Positions 47,850-58,413 of a stretch of 64,000 nucleotides of DNA are shown here, piece by piece. How positions within the stretch are numbered: the first letter of the stretch is position 1; each line of letters starts with the position of its first letter. The DNA lies in assembly GCF_004379255.2 (NCBI RefSeq), contig NC_056048.1, forward strand, positions 8,776,001 through 8,840,000. The letters run 5' to 3'. This DNA is from Salvia splendens (Eukaryota; Streptophyta; Magnoliopsida; Lamiales; Lamiaceae). The notes below the pieces were generated by a model. It was not told the origin of the DNA. It was given only the letters and a program-made list of their open reading frames with translations, and made no database searches. The translations under genes and the position numbers were made by a program.

Positions 47850-50800
47850 AGTAGAGGGAAGTCAATGAGAATGATTGGCAGCATCAAGAAAGAAACAATT
47901 CAGTTGCTAGTCGACAGTGGGTCAAGCCTGAATTTTATTCACCCGCAACGTGCAGAAGATCTTCGACTAAGTGTGGTTCATATTCCTCCAATATATGTTC
48001 GAGTAGCCAATGGAGACAAGATGTCATGTAGTCTCTGATTCGAAGCCGTGAACATAACGATTCAAGGTATTACTTTCCAAACTACACTATATGAGTTAAA
48101 TGTATGTAACCTCGACGTCATGTTGGGATTGCCTTGGTTGGAAAGTCTTGGACCAGTGTTGACAGATTATCGAACCATGACAATGAACTTTGAGCAAGGA
48201 GGATGTGAGCACATCCTTAGAGGATTTCCTCCTTCGCCGAAGGCCAGGTCCATTGAGTGTGATGAATTAACCAGAGAGCCGAGTAATGAGACATCAGTGT
48301 TTGTGCTTATGAAATCTTCAGAGACAGAGTCTGCCTTATAGGAAGTACACACAAACATACAAAGAATACTGAACCAATTTGATGACATGATGAGCGAGCC
48401 AAAGGGGCTACCCCCACCCAGAACCTACAATCACAGAATCACCTTTAAGGAAGAAAATATTGTGGTTAACGTAGCGCCCTATAGGTATGCGCACTATAAA
48501 AAAGATGAAATCAAAAGGCAAGTGAAGGAAATGTTGAAAAGTGGATTAATTCAACCAAGCGTTAGTCCATTCTCATCGCCGGTGTTGCTAGTAAAGAAAA
48601 AGGATGGATCATGGCATTTTTGTGTGGATCATCGGGCTCTCAATGACATCACCGTGAAAGATCATTTCCCCATACCCACTGTTGAAGATATGCTTGATGA
48701 ACTTAACGGTGCAAAGTCTTTTAGTAATATGGACTTAAGGGCAGGGTATCACCAAATCAGGATGGATACCGAAGATATTTCGAAAATGGTATTCGTGTAC
48801 ATAATGGTCATTATGAGTTTGTGGTCATGCCTTTTGGGTTATGTAATGCGCCATTAACCTTCCAGTCAGCCATGAATGAAATATTTTGTAAGTACCTTCG
48901 AAAGTTCGTTCTTGTATTTTTTGATGATATACTCATTTATAGTAAAAGTTGGAAGGATCATCTACAAATCCTTCGTGAGCATAATTTTCATTTAAAACCA
49001 TCAAAATGCGAGTTCAGTCGACGTGAGCTAGAATATTTGGGCCATTATATATCGGAGCAGGGAATCCGAGTTGATGACCGGAAGATAAAAGCTATGACAT
49101 CATGGCCATTGCCTAAAACAGTCATTAGTCTTCGTGGATTTCTTAGGTTAACTGGGTACTATCGCCGGTTCATCCGTAACTATGGGAGCATAGCACGACC
49201 TCTTACACAATTGCTTAAGAAGGGGGCATTCTTTTGGGATAAGGCTACATGTGAAGCATTTGAAGCATTGAAAAAGGCCATGACCACCGCTCCGGTACTA
49301 GCATTACCCAACTTTGAAGAAGATTTTATCATTGAAACTGATGCTTGTGGTTATGGAGTAGGAGTTGTCTTAATGCAAGGAAAAAGGCCAATCGCTTATT
49401 TGAGTAAGGGATTGAGTGAAAAAACAGAGGATGCGGTCAACTTACAAGAAGGAAATGATAGCAATCTTAGAGGCTATTCGAATTTGGCGTCCATATCTTC
49501 TAGGGAAGCGATTCAGGATCATCACAGATCAACGAAGCTTGAAATACCTCTTGGAACAAAGGGTCTCCACTCCTGAGCAACAAAAGTGGCTCGTCAAGCT
49601 CCTCGGTTTTGACTATGACATAGTCTATCGACCAGAACGAGAGAACAGTGCTGCGGATAGCTTATCGCGGCGTGAAGATTTAGTTGAGTTGAATGCCATA
49701 TCCGTCCCACAATCTAATTTATGGACGAAAATACGAAGAAACTCTACCTTGGATGATGAAGTACGTAAATTGATTGATGATGTGGAAAAAGGAGGAGGTA
49801 GCACTAATTGTCACTACACAATCAGCCAAGGATGCCAATAGAAGGATGGTAAGGTGGTGGTGCCAGCAAACGATGAACTCCGACGAGCTATCATCAGTGA
49901 TTTCCATGATTCAACCATTGGGGGTCATTCGGGAATCCCGCGCACTTACAGCCGAATTGCACGCAATTTTTGTTGGAAAGGTTTGAAGGTAGCAGTACTA
50001 AAGTATGTACAACAATGTGACGTTTGTCAATGCAACAAAGCAGACACTCACAAGCCGGGATGGCTATTAGAACCGCTTGATGTCCCCAAGACTATATGGT
50101 CGGATATCTCGATGGATTTTGTAGAAGGATTACCAAAGTCATCCGTAAAAGATGTAGTGATGGTGGTTGTCGATCGATTGTCGAAATACAGTCATTTCAT
50201 AGCTATCTCAGATCCTTTTACTGCAAAAAGTGTGGCTGACACATTCGTTATAAATATAGTAAGGCTACATGGTGTCCTCCAGTATATCGTTTCTGATCGA
50301 GATAAAGTATTCATGAGTCTATTTTGACAAGAACTATTCCGCCAAATGGGGACTAAGTTACGCATGAGTAGCGCTTATCACCCAGAAACTGACGGGAAAC
50401 GGAAGTGACCAATAGGAGTTTGGAGCAATATCTTCGATGCTTCGTTGCAGATCGACCTAGATTAAAGGAAAATTATTTGTCTTGGGCAGAGTTCTGGTAT
50501 AATACTCCCTCCATCCCAGAATAGATGTCACATTTTCCTTTTTAGTTTGTCCCACAAAAGATGTCACATTTCCTCTTTTGGAAAAAGTTCCTTCTCACAT
50601 CAATTATAAAATTATATTTTCTCTCACCACTTAACACACAAAATAACATCTCCTAAAATCCCGTGTCATCTCCCACTTGTGACATCTACTATGGGACGGA
50701 GGGAGTACTACTTATCACCGAGCCATTAAAATGACACCATTTGAAGCAGTCTATGGTCGTGCACCTCCCATAGTGGTGCCTTATGAGATAGGATCATCCC

Positions 50801-51339
50801 CCGTACAAGAAGTTGACGTGGCACTACGTTCTCGTAATGAAATGTTAAGAGAATTAAAAGCTAACTCGGAGTTGGCACGACAACAACAAAAAGCTCAAGC
50901 TGATAAGGGGAGGGGGGCGGAAGAGTTTGTTGTTGGCGATTGGGTCTACGTAAAACTACTTCCTTATCGACAATAGACAGTTTTTAGACACACACATCAG
51001 AAGCTTGCAAGTAAATTTTATGGGTCATTCCAGGTATTAAGGCGGATAGGGTCAGTCGCATACGAGTTGGATCTACTACCAACAAGTCGTGTACATCCAG
51101 TATTCCATGTTTCTTTGTTCCGAAGGCTTATCGGAGATAAAGTAGAATCTGTTCCTTTGCCGCCATTGACAGAAACATGGCTTCCGGTGATTGAACTAGA
51201 GGAAGTGTTAGCTATATGCTTAGTTTTGGTCAAAGGTAAGCCTCAAGCACAAGTGTTGATCAAGTGGAAACATTTGAATGTAGATGATGCTATGTGGGAG
51301 ATCGTTGACGAAGTTCGGAATCGATTTCCGCAACTCTAA
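47850..51339 (+). pseudogene. Chromovirus pol (protease, RT, RNase H, integrase, chromodomain)
   Basis: Protease: LVDSGSSLNFIHPQRA near 47908. Reverse transcriptase: FSSPVLLVKKKDGSWHFCVD, then FSNMDLRAGYHQI, MPFGLCNAP and VFFDDILIYSK (48560-48950). RNase H: IETDACGYGVGVVL and ITDQRSLKYLLEQ. Integrase: HSGIPRTYSRIARNF..CDVCQCNKAD, then MDFVEGLP and SDRDKVF. The C-terminal chromodomain (VLIKWKHLNVDDAMWEIVDE) ends at 51339. Frameshifts lie near 48790-48830, 49420 and 49830, with stops near 48038, 49576 and 50325 and after HPETDG. A MITE interrupts the integrase at 50503. Confidence 0.88.
50503..50707. mobile_element. Stowaway-type MITE inside chromovirus integrase
   Basis: TACTCCCTCCATCCCAGAAT and CTATGGGACGGAGGGAGTA are inverted termini bounded by TA. 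Removing it with one TA joins codons FWYN and TTYHRAIKMTPFEAVYGRAP in frame. It therefore inserted into a retroelement that was still colinear at this point. Confidence 0.92.
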
Positions 51340-51374
51340 CTTGAGGGCAAGTTGGTTCTTGAAGGATAGGATGA

Positions 51375-51696
51375 TGATGAGTCTGTAGTAATCCGTAGGA
51401 GCACAAGAGAGAGAAGGCCTCCATGGAAGTTTACTTAATGAAGAGTCATATCTATTTATGTTAATAGTGTCTTAGTCAAGAGAGGTGTCCTTTCATGAAG
51501 AGGTGTCCTTTCCTTTCAATAGGTGTCTATGTCAAGAGTCGTGTCATTTCATATGTGACTCCTGGAACATTATAAAAGGAGCCCATGTATATTATTATAT
51601 GATATTATAAATATATTTATAAAAGAATATAGCTATTAAGGCTAAACTTGTCTTGCATATTTCAATTGATCACGCCGAAGCCTTTCGGTCTCAACA
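51375..51696 (+). repeat. 3' LTR of the chromovirus
   Basis: 322 bp, near-identical to the 5' LTR. It is followed by the duplicated AATGT at 51697-51701 and then by copia LTR sequence. Confidence 0.9.
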
Positions 51697-51701
51697 AATG
51701 T

Positions 51702-51809
51702 TTCTATCATGATAGGTGAACAAAGAATTCATTACAGAATATTTTCACAATCCCCTAATTTAGGCGATTGATTATTTTCCTCTCTAATTGATTTCTTCTA
51801 TCTTCAACA
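51702..51809 (-). repeat. Truncated 3' LTR of the copia element
   Basis: 108 bp matching 63182-63289 of the 5' LTR with few differences (TCATGATAGGTGAAC / TCATGGTAGGTGAAT; CCCCTAATTTAGGCG / CCCTTAATTTAGGTG). The remaining part should lie left of the chromovirus, but the flank at 46300-46392 does not match it. Confidence 0.85.
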
Positions 51810-51821
51810 CTCCCCTAAAAT

Positions 51822-54800
51822 TGAGTAGTGGGATCACCGATACTCAATTTCCCGAGAACATCTTCAAAACTCCTTGAGTTAACAGCTTTTGTAATTATAT
51901 CAGCCAACTGATCTTCAGACCGCACAAATGGCAACTCGACAATCCGGTCTCAATCTTTTCTTTGATGATGTGTCTATCTACATCCACATGCTTTGTTTTG
52001 TCATGTTGTACTGGATTCTATGAGATACTTATTGTCGCCTTGTTATCACAATGTAGTTGGCATTTTCCAGGAGGGAAATCAATCTCTGTCAATAATTTTT
52101 TCAATCACAAAATCTCAGTCAGTCCACTTTTAATCCCTTTGAACTCTGTCCATTGGATTGCCTGCCCAGTCAGCATTAGTGTATCCATGGATTTCTATAT
52201 CTCCATTCTTTTTTAACACTACTCCGTGTCCAACTGTCCCTTTCAAATATCAGATTATTCGTAGTGCAGCTTCCAAATGTTCAGCCTGAGGTTGGTGCAT
52301 GAATTGACTTACAACTCCTACAGCATAGGCAATGTCAGGTCTAGTGTGGGAAAGGTAGATCAGTTTCCCAACTAGACATTGGTATCGCCCCCGGTCTGCC
52401 GGCTCAGCTCCGCCCGTATTTGCAACCCATGATTCACCATGATTGGTGTATCGGCTGTCTTACACTCAAGTAGCCCTGTCTTTGCTAGGATGTCTGAAAT
52501 ATACTTCTTTTGCCTCAGAAATATTCCTCGTGGTAATCGAAGGACTTAAATTCCCAGAAAGTATTTCAGGTCACCCAAGTCTTTTATCTCAAATTCTTTG
52601 AAGAGATTTTCCTTCAAACTCTTGATTTCCCTTTCATCATCTCCTGTGATAATCATGTCATCGACGTACACTATCAGACAGTTGGTTTTTCCTCCAATTA
52701 TCTTCAAAAACAAGGTATGATCTGAATTACTCTGCCTGTACCCATAACTTTTCATTACATCGGAAAATCTTCCGAACCAGACCCTTGGAGATTGCTTCAG
52801 CCCGTACAAAGTTTTCTTCAACCTACATCCTTCGCCGGTCTTGAAGTCGCCTGAGAAACCAGGTGGTGCCTCCATGTATATCTTCTTCTTCAGTTCACCA
52901 TGAAGGAATGCATTTATGACGTCGAACTGATATAGTGGCTAGTCTCGGTTGGCCGCAATCGATAGAAGCACTCGAACAGTATCCATCTTGGCTACTGGGG
53001 AGAATGTTTCTGAGTAGTCAACCCCATATGTCTGAGTATATCCTTTTTCCACGAGTCGGGCTTTATACCGCTCAATCGATCCATCGAGTCTCCGTTTGAT
53101 TGTGAAGACCCATCTGCACCCAACTGGGTTCTTTCCTTCTTGTAGCACACACTTTTCCCATGTTTGGTTCCTGAGCAGCGCATCAATCTCCTTTTTCATA
53201 GCTTTCCTCCAATGCTTGTGTTTCATGGTCTCATCTGCCGTGTGTGGAATCTCTTTTTCATCATACAGTGCTCCCTCAAATGCTTGAGCCATTTCTATTA
53301 GGTTGTCTTTCACCAAATTCGCAACGGAATACCTAGCTTTCTGGTTGATTCTCTTCGGAGTGTATCTTTTGGCTGGGACTCCTCGGTTCACCCTTGGAGG
53401 CAATATATATCCTCTAGTGTCGGGATCAATCCCTTCTATCTCCACTACCGTTTCACCCTCTCCCCCCTTGGGGTGTTCATCACTACTCGGATCCTGACTT
53501 TCATCATCAGAGGTAGTTACCATAACGACATCCACAGGGGAAGAATGACTTACATCAGACATCAGAAGCGGAGAGGTATTAGGAGATGTGTTACTTGTAG
53601 CTTCGGTTTGCACTACATCAGAGACTTGCTCAGCGGAACTGCGTACTGTTTCCTCTGGTAGGTCCGCTTCTGGTACACTTGGAATTGACACCCAACTGAG
53701 TGGGTCACTAGTATTATTTCTAATATTATTCTCACTCTCCCCCTGACCGCTAAGTTGGGTATAAAAATACTCAGACTCAAGAAAGTCACAATTCATCGTG
53801 GTATACATGCGGTTAGACTTAGGATCGAAACACCGATACCCCTTCCGGTTCACCCCATAGCCCACAAAGACACATTTAATGGCACAAGAAGATAATTTTG
53901 TTCTTTCATGCTTTGGTATATGAACAAAGACAGAGCAACTAAAGACGCGGGGTTCTAAGGATAGATGTTGTGGGATATTGGTATGAAGGGCTAGGGCATC
54001 GAAGGGTGTTTGAAATTTTAGAATGTGAGTGGGTAATCTATTCAAAAGATAAGCAGACGAGGGCTTTAGGCCAGAACCTTTTTGGTACTTGTGACTCGAT
54101 GAGGATGGCTCGAGTCATTTCTAACAAGATTCGGTTTTTCCTTTCAGCTACTTCGTTCTGTTCAGGGATGTGGGCACAAGTTGTTTGGTGTATCATTCTT
54201 TTTTCTAGGATAAACTGTTTCATTTTTGAGTTGACAAACTCCCCCCATTATTAGAACGAAGGATTCAAATGGGTTTCTGAAAGTGGGTTTGGATAAGGTT
54301 ATAAAAATGTACAAAGTGTTCAAAGACTTCAGATTTATGTTTCTTAAAGTATACCCAAGTCATACGAGTAAAGTCATCAACGAAAATAAGAAAGTATTTA
54401 AAACCTTGCCCCCAGTTATTGGTGCGAGCCCCCACACATCAGAATGTACTAAGGCAAATAAAGTCTCAGTACGGGAATTACTCAAATGATAAGTGTTCCG
54501 ATGACTCTTAGCAAAAACACAAGTTTCACAATACATGCTAGATTTTGGAAATATATTAGGAAATAACATTTGTAAATAACCCGGGGATGGATGTCCTAAG
54601 CGTCGGTGCCAAAGCCAAGCTTCCCTATCGGCAGTCCCGTGAGTCAGCATGGTAGCCCCTTTTTAAGCTATCTCATCCACGTAGTACAGCCCGTTGTTTT
54701 CAGTGCCACGCCCAATAATCTCTCCAGTCCTGATATCCTGTAACAGACAAAAATTGAGCTGCATTAGTAATGTGTATTTCAATTCTCGGGTCACATGACT

Positions 54801-54977
54801 AATTGGCAGTAGCTTGTGAGACAATGATGGAACATGCAAACAGTTTGATAATTCCAACGTGGGAGAGATTTTTACAGTCCCTGCCCCCTTAACTACAGTA
54901 AACTCCCCTTTAGCAGTTTGGATATGCGATAGGTGAGGTTATGGGGTTTAGTTATATCCGACTCATCATATGTCATG
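51822..54977 (-). pseudogene. Copia pol: integrase, reverse transcriptase, RNase H
   Basis: On the minus strand: end of the protease region (54977-54850), GAG-pre-integrase (WLWHRRLGHPSPGYLQMLFP; CETCVFAKSHRNTY, 54620-54510), integrase core (HIPEQNEVAERKNRILLEM, about 54160-54100) and the coat-like region of the integrase C-terminus ([18 protein letters not shown]). Reverse transcriptase follows ([59 protein letters not shown], to 52546), then an RNase H region with stops (about 52545-51840). Frameshifts and stops occur near 54660, 54360, 54240, 54046, 52938 and 52546. Confidence 0.88.
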
Positions 54978-56571
54978 TGATAGAGGGAAAAGATGAGACT
55001 ATGACTCTGTGTGTGTGTGTGTCAACTGGCCAGGAGGGTACCTAGACCTAGCTGTGTCGTTGGGTCTGTGTCTATCTTCCCTATCAATAAAAAAATACCT
55101 CAACCCACTTCTACTGGCTAGTATAGTGGAGTAAGGGTCGAATCCCACAGAGATGGATGTAGGCAAGATACACTTGCGATGACATTCTGGGAGCGGTTGG
55201 TTAGCTACCACGCTTTTTTGGGGTTGAGTTTTACCTAGTCGGGAAATGAAATGGAACCTATACCCCTCCTGACCAGTAGGTCAAGGTGGGCTCTAAATGC
55301 TGCGTGCTAAAAGAAATTAAAGTGCATGTGTAAATTAGGGTACGAGTGTGCATGTGTGAAGCTACTAGACGAAACATACTAAAAATGGCTAGACAAAAGG
55401 TAAAGAGAATCAAAGGACATGCTGGCAGACTGTCTCCTGGGTGTGCAGAAAAGCTGAAAAAGTGCAAGTACAAAAGCAAAAAACAACAAAAGCAACACAA
55501 GTGGTCTCATTCTTTGATTGTGACATTATCTTCTTCACCAAGCTAAACAAACTAGATCTAACAAACTCCATTGATGAATGATCAAGCTTGAAAATTCGTA
55601 AATGCAATATTTAACTTGAAATCGAGAACGAAAGCTAAGAAAACTGAGATCTACGCAAACTGGTCAGCGAGACAAGGTGACAGAAGCAAACAGAAACGAT
55701 TCTCATGCATTTTTTGAGGACCTTAACCCGATTAAAACTTGTAAACACTCTAAGAAAACCTTGATCTAACTAAGCAAAGCAGATTCAAGCACTTAAACAA
55801 CAAAAATCAACGTAAAACTACCATATCTAGTTACTAGGCAGAAAGAAATAATAAGCAAGCTGAAACATAAAATAAAACCACAATAAACTTCATTGCATTC
55901 AAGATTATCACCCAAAAGATGTTTCAACTAAGTAGCTACTGGAATCCAAGTCAAAGGCAGGCAAAAACAAGTTCTTAAACTAAGAAATCTTAAAAACAAA
56001 GCAAGTAAAAGATTGTTTGGCTCATCGAAAACTGAAACTGGAGGAATTTCTGGAACTACGGCGGCTGGAATGAATCAGGCATGATGCTCCTGGCCGGCAG
56101 GTGGCCGGAATCTTCAAGTCAGGCTGCTGGATTTAGATGGAACTAAAAGCTAGTGGAGCTATTCTCCTCCAAAGTGATGTAGTAGTGATGATAAGTCCTA
56201 GGTAAAGTGGTGTGTAGATTCCCCCTTTTCTTTATGTTCAGCTCCTATTTATAGGGTGGCTTGCCCTAATTTCTAGGGCTTTCTCTTCATGTGGAATGAC
56301 AATTTTGCCCTTCTTTAGATAGGTGATTATTCCAAGCAAGTCCTTCCTTCTCGTGTCCAGCTCTGTAGCATCCATCCTGACCAGTTTGCGTATTTTCTGC
56401 TCATACTGACCAGTTTGCACACTCTTCGCAGCTTTTTCACTCGAATTCCTTCTGAACCTTCCCTCCTGATTTAGTACTTCAACCTGCACACTTTAACAAC
56501 TATTTTGCAGATATTATCCAATAAAGCACCTTATACTGACCAGTAACCAAGGCCTAGAATGCGACTTATCA
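54978..56571 (-). repeat. 3' LTR of the Athila-type derivative
   Basis: 1594 bp. On the minus strand it starts TGATAAGTCGCATTC and has TATA box CTATAAATAG (56258-56249). It contains AAAGCGTGGTAGC and GGGATTCGACCCTTACT, includes a (GT)n run near 55010-55021, and ends CCCTCTATCA. Just before it lies TTGAGGACAAGCATG, typical of the Athila/Tat polypurine-tract region. Confidence 0.85.
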
Positions 56572-58413
56572 AACTGCTCACACTTACCACATGCTTGTCC
56601 TCAAGCGTGAAGAACAAACATAAAGAAATAAGTCGAATTCTAGCCTGGTTACACCCCTGACTGACCTAAGACTCTAAAACTTGGACGCAAAGAAAAACAC
56701 ATAAACGACGGACAACACACATAAACAGACTCACAAGCACTTAAACACATTGAACGGGCTATATTTTCAACCATCCGTCCCCTTGGGATTAGGTGCAATC
56801 CGGCCTTAGACAGCCTTGAACTTCTGCCGCCCCCCTTTTCCTTCCCAGTCAGTATATATGCTCGTCAAGATCACCCAAACTCTCGGCCAAACACCAGATT
56901 CGCTCCGTCGCTCATTCCTCACTAGGGATATTAGGACTGTTTTCTCTCAAAATGCTGAACCACAGATGCTTCGGACTCAGATCTCACGTGCGGCTCCTGA
57001 AGGGCTTTAAGGTTTGTAACGGGGCTATTGGTTTGTAGTGTATGGGGTAGATGTTCCTAAGGCTCTAAGGTTCAAAAACTACTACTTTATTTCGATGTGG
57101 GGGAACTGTGTGCATTTGAGCTCTTGGCTGTTGCTTCTCTTTGGCTGGACGTTTTCTGATATTGGACTCCAACTGGTCAGTAGCTTCTTTGTGGCTTCGC
57201 CACCCTTATTCCTTCTTCTTTCTTTTTGTGGTCAAGTGTTTTTGACCATTTTCTTCAACATTTCTTTATGTGGCTTCGCCACCCTTATTCCTTCTTATAT
57301 TTTTTGGACCTGGAATTTCTCCTGATCGATTTTCTCCTTCCTTCTCGATTTCTTTTTCTAGTTGTTTTTTTTTCTTGTATGTCCTCCTGGCCAGTCGCCT
57401 TCTTGCCTTATGCCTCGCACACACAGTCCCAGTGGCTTGTGGGTTATATATCTGGGTATAGATTTGGCTAGAAAGAGGGGTTCTAAAGGATGGTTTTTTT
57501 TTTTTAAAGATGGGGGGTTTCCTACTGCCTTCAGGACTTGCTACACGCAGTCACCTTACCCTAGGCATCATGTGGCAGACACTCTTTTCTTTTCTAAATT
57601 GGTGGAAAGTGGTTCCACTTAGGCTTATAACTCACAATTTAAGAGGGCTTTTGTATCTGGCTCTAAGGATGAGTTTTTCTCTCATACTTGTGTCATCTAT
57701 ACTGACTAGGAGATACTAAGGGGGGTGGTTTCCATTGTCCAGCATGCCTTATCTCCCTCAATTCCCCTCACCGTCAGTTTGAGGCAGTTGAGTTTTAAGC
57801 CCGTGTTTTAACACATGTCCTAAAAAAAAAACTTAACCTAAACTGACTTACTAGGGACTGACACAACACATGACAACACATATATACAATTATACTGGCC
57901 ATTATCTCCTCCTCCCACTTCATCCTTGCTTGCCTTCACGCAAGTTTAGTGAAGTGGAAAACAGGATGACCAGTATCCAACACATAGAAACACAAAAGAC
58001 CAGAAAGCACATAATACATGGAAAACATATTATATATGAAACTTCTCACACTTAGACTATGTAATAGGCTAAGTGGGAGAAGAATAACGAACATAGAGAA
58101 CACATAGACAATGTGGAACAAGAACTAATATGCAAAACATACTATGTCAACAAAAACTTCTCACACTTAGACTATGCAATAGGCTAAGTGGGAGAAGGTA
58201 TAGGACTCACATAAAAAAACACAAAACAAAGACAACTTCTAAACATCCTAAACACATATAAAGTTGTAAACCCTCTTCTTCTCACACTTAGACTATGGAA
58301 TAGACTAAGTGTTATGAATGAGGGTATACGCATGCTAAAACATGTACAAAAAAAATAACACAACTAGAAAAAAAAAACTCAAGTTTACTGAAAATAAAAA
58401 GAAAGCTAACTGG
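56572..58413 (-). other. Non-coding interior of the Athila-type derivative
   Basis: No protein similarity is seen on either strand. It holds three hairpin repeats (58042-58312) and a 26-bp direct repeat beginning GTGGCTTCGCCACCCTTATT at about 57191 and 57271. In complete relatives this space would hold pol or an envelope-like frame. Here it looks like the filler DNA of large retrotransposon derivatives. Confidence 0.55.
58042..58312. repeat. Three spaced hairpin repeats
   Basis: CTTCTCACACTTAG, a 13-base loop ACTATG(T/C/G)AATAG(G/A) and CTAAGTGGGAGAAG occur at 58042-58082 and 58157-58197. A third copy at 58279-58312 has a decayed right arm. Each arm pair can form a 14-bp stem with one mismatch. 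Spacing is about 115-122 bp. Confidence 0.75.

Larger units (their letters stand above)
46398..51696 (+). mobile_element. Ty3/gypsy chromovirus, decayed, full-length layout
   Basis: The 5' LTR (46398-46717) and 3' LTR (51375-51696) both start TGATGAGTCT and end CTTTCGGTCTCAACA. The element is flanked by AATGT on both sides (46393-46397 and 51697-51701). A primer-binding site resembling tRNA-Met (TGGTATCAAG, 46720-46729) follows the 5' LTR. The order gag, protease, reverse transcriptase, RNase H, integrase, chromodomain in 5.3 kb fits a Reina- or Galadriel-like chromovirus. It sits inside the 3' LTR of a copia element. Confidence 0.9.

Noticed and set aside
58042..58312. CRISPR-like array of spaced palindromic repeats
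   Set aside because: There are only three copies, irregularly decayed, inside a plant retrotransposon derivative with no cas genes. Recorded as retroelement hairpin repeats instead.
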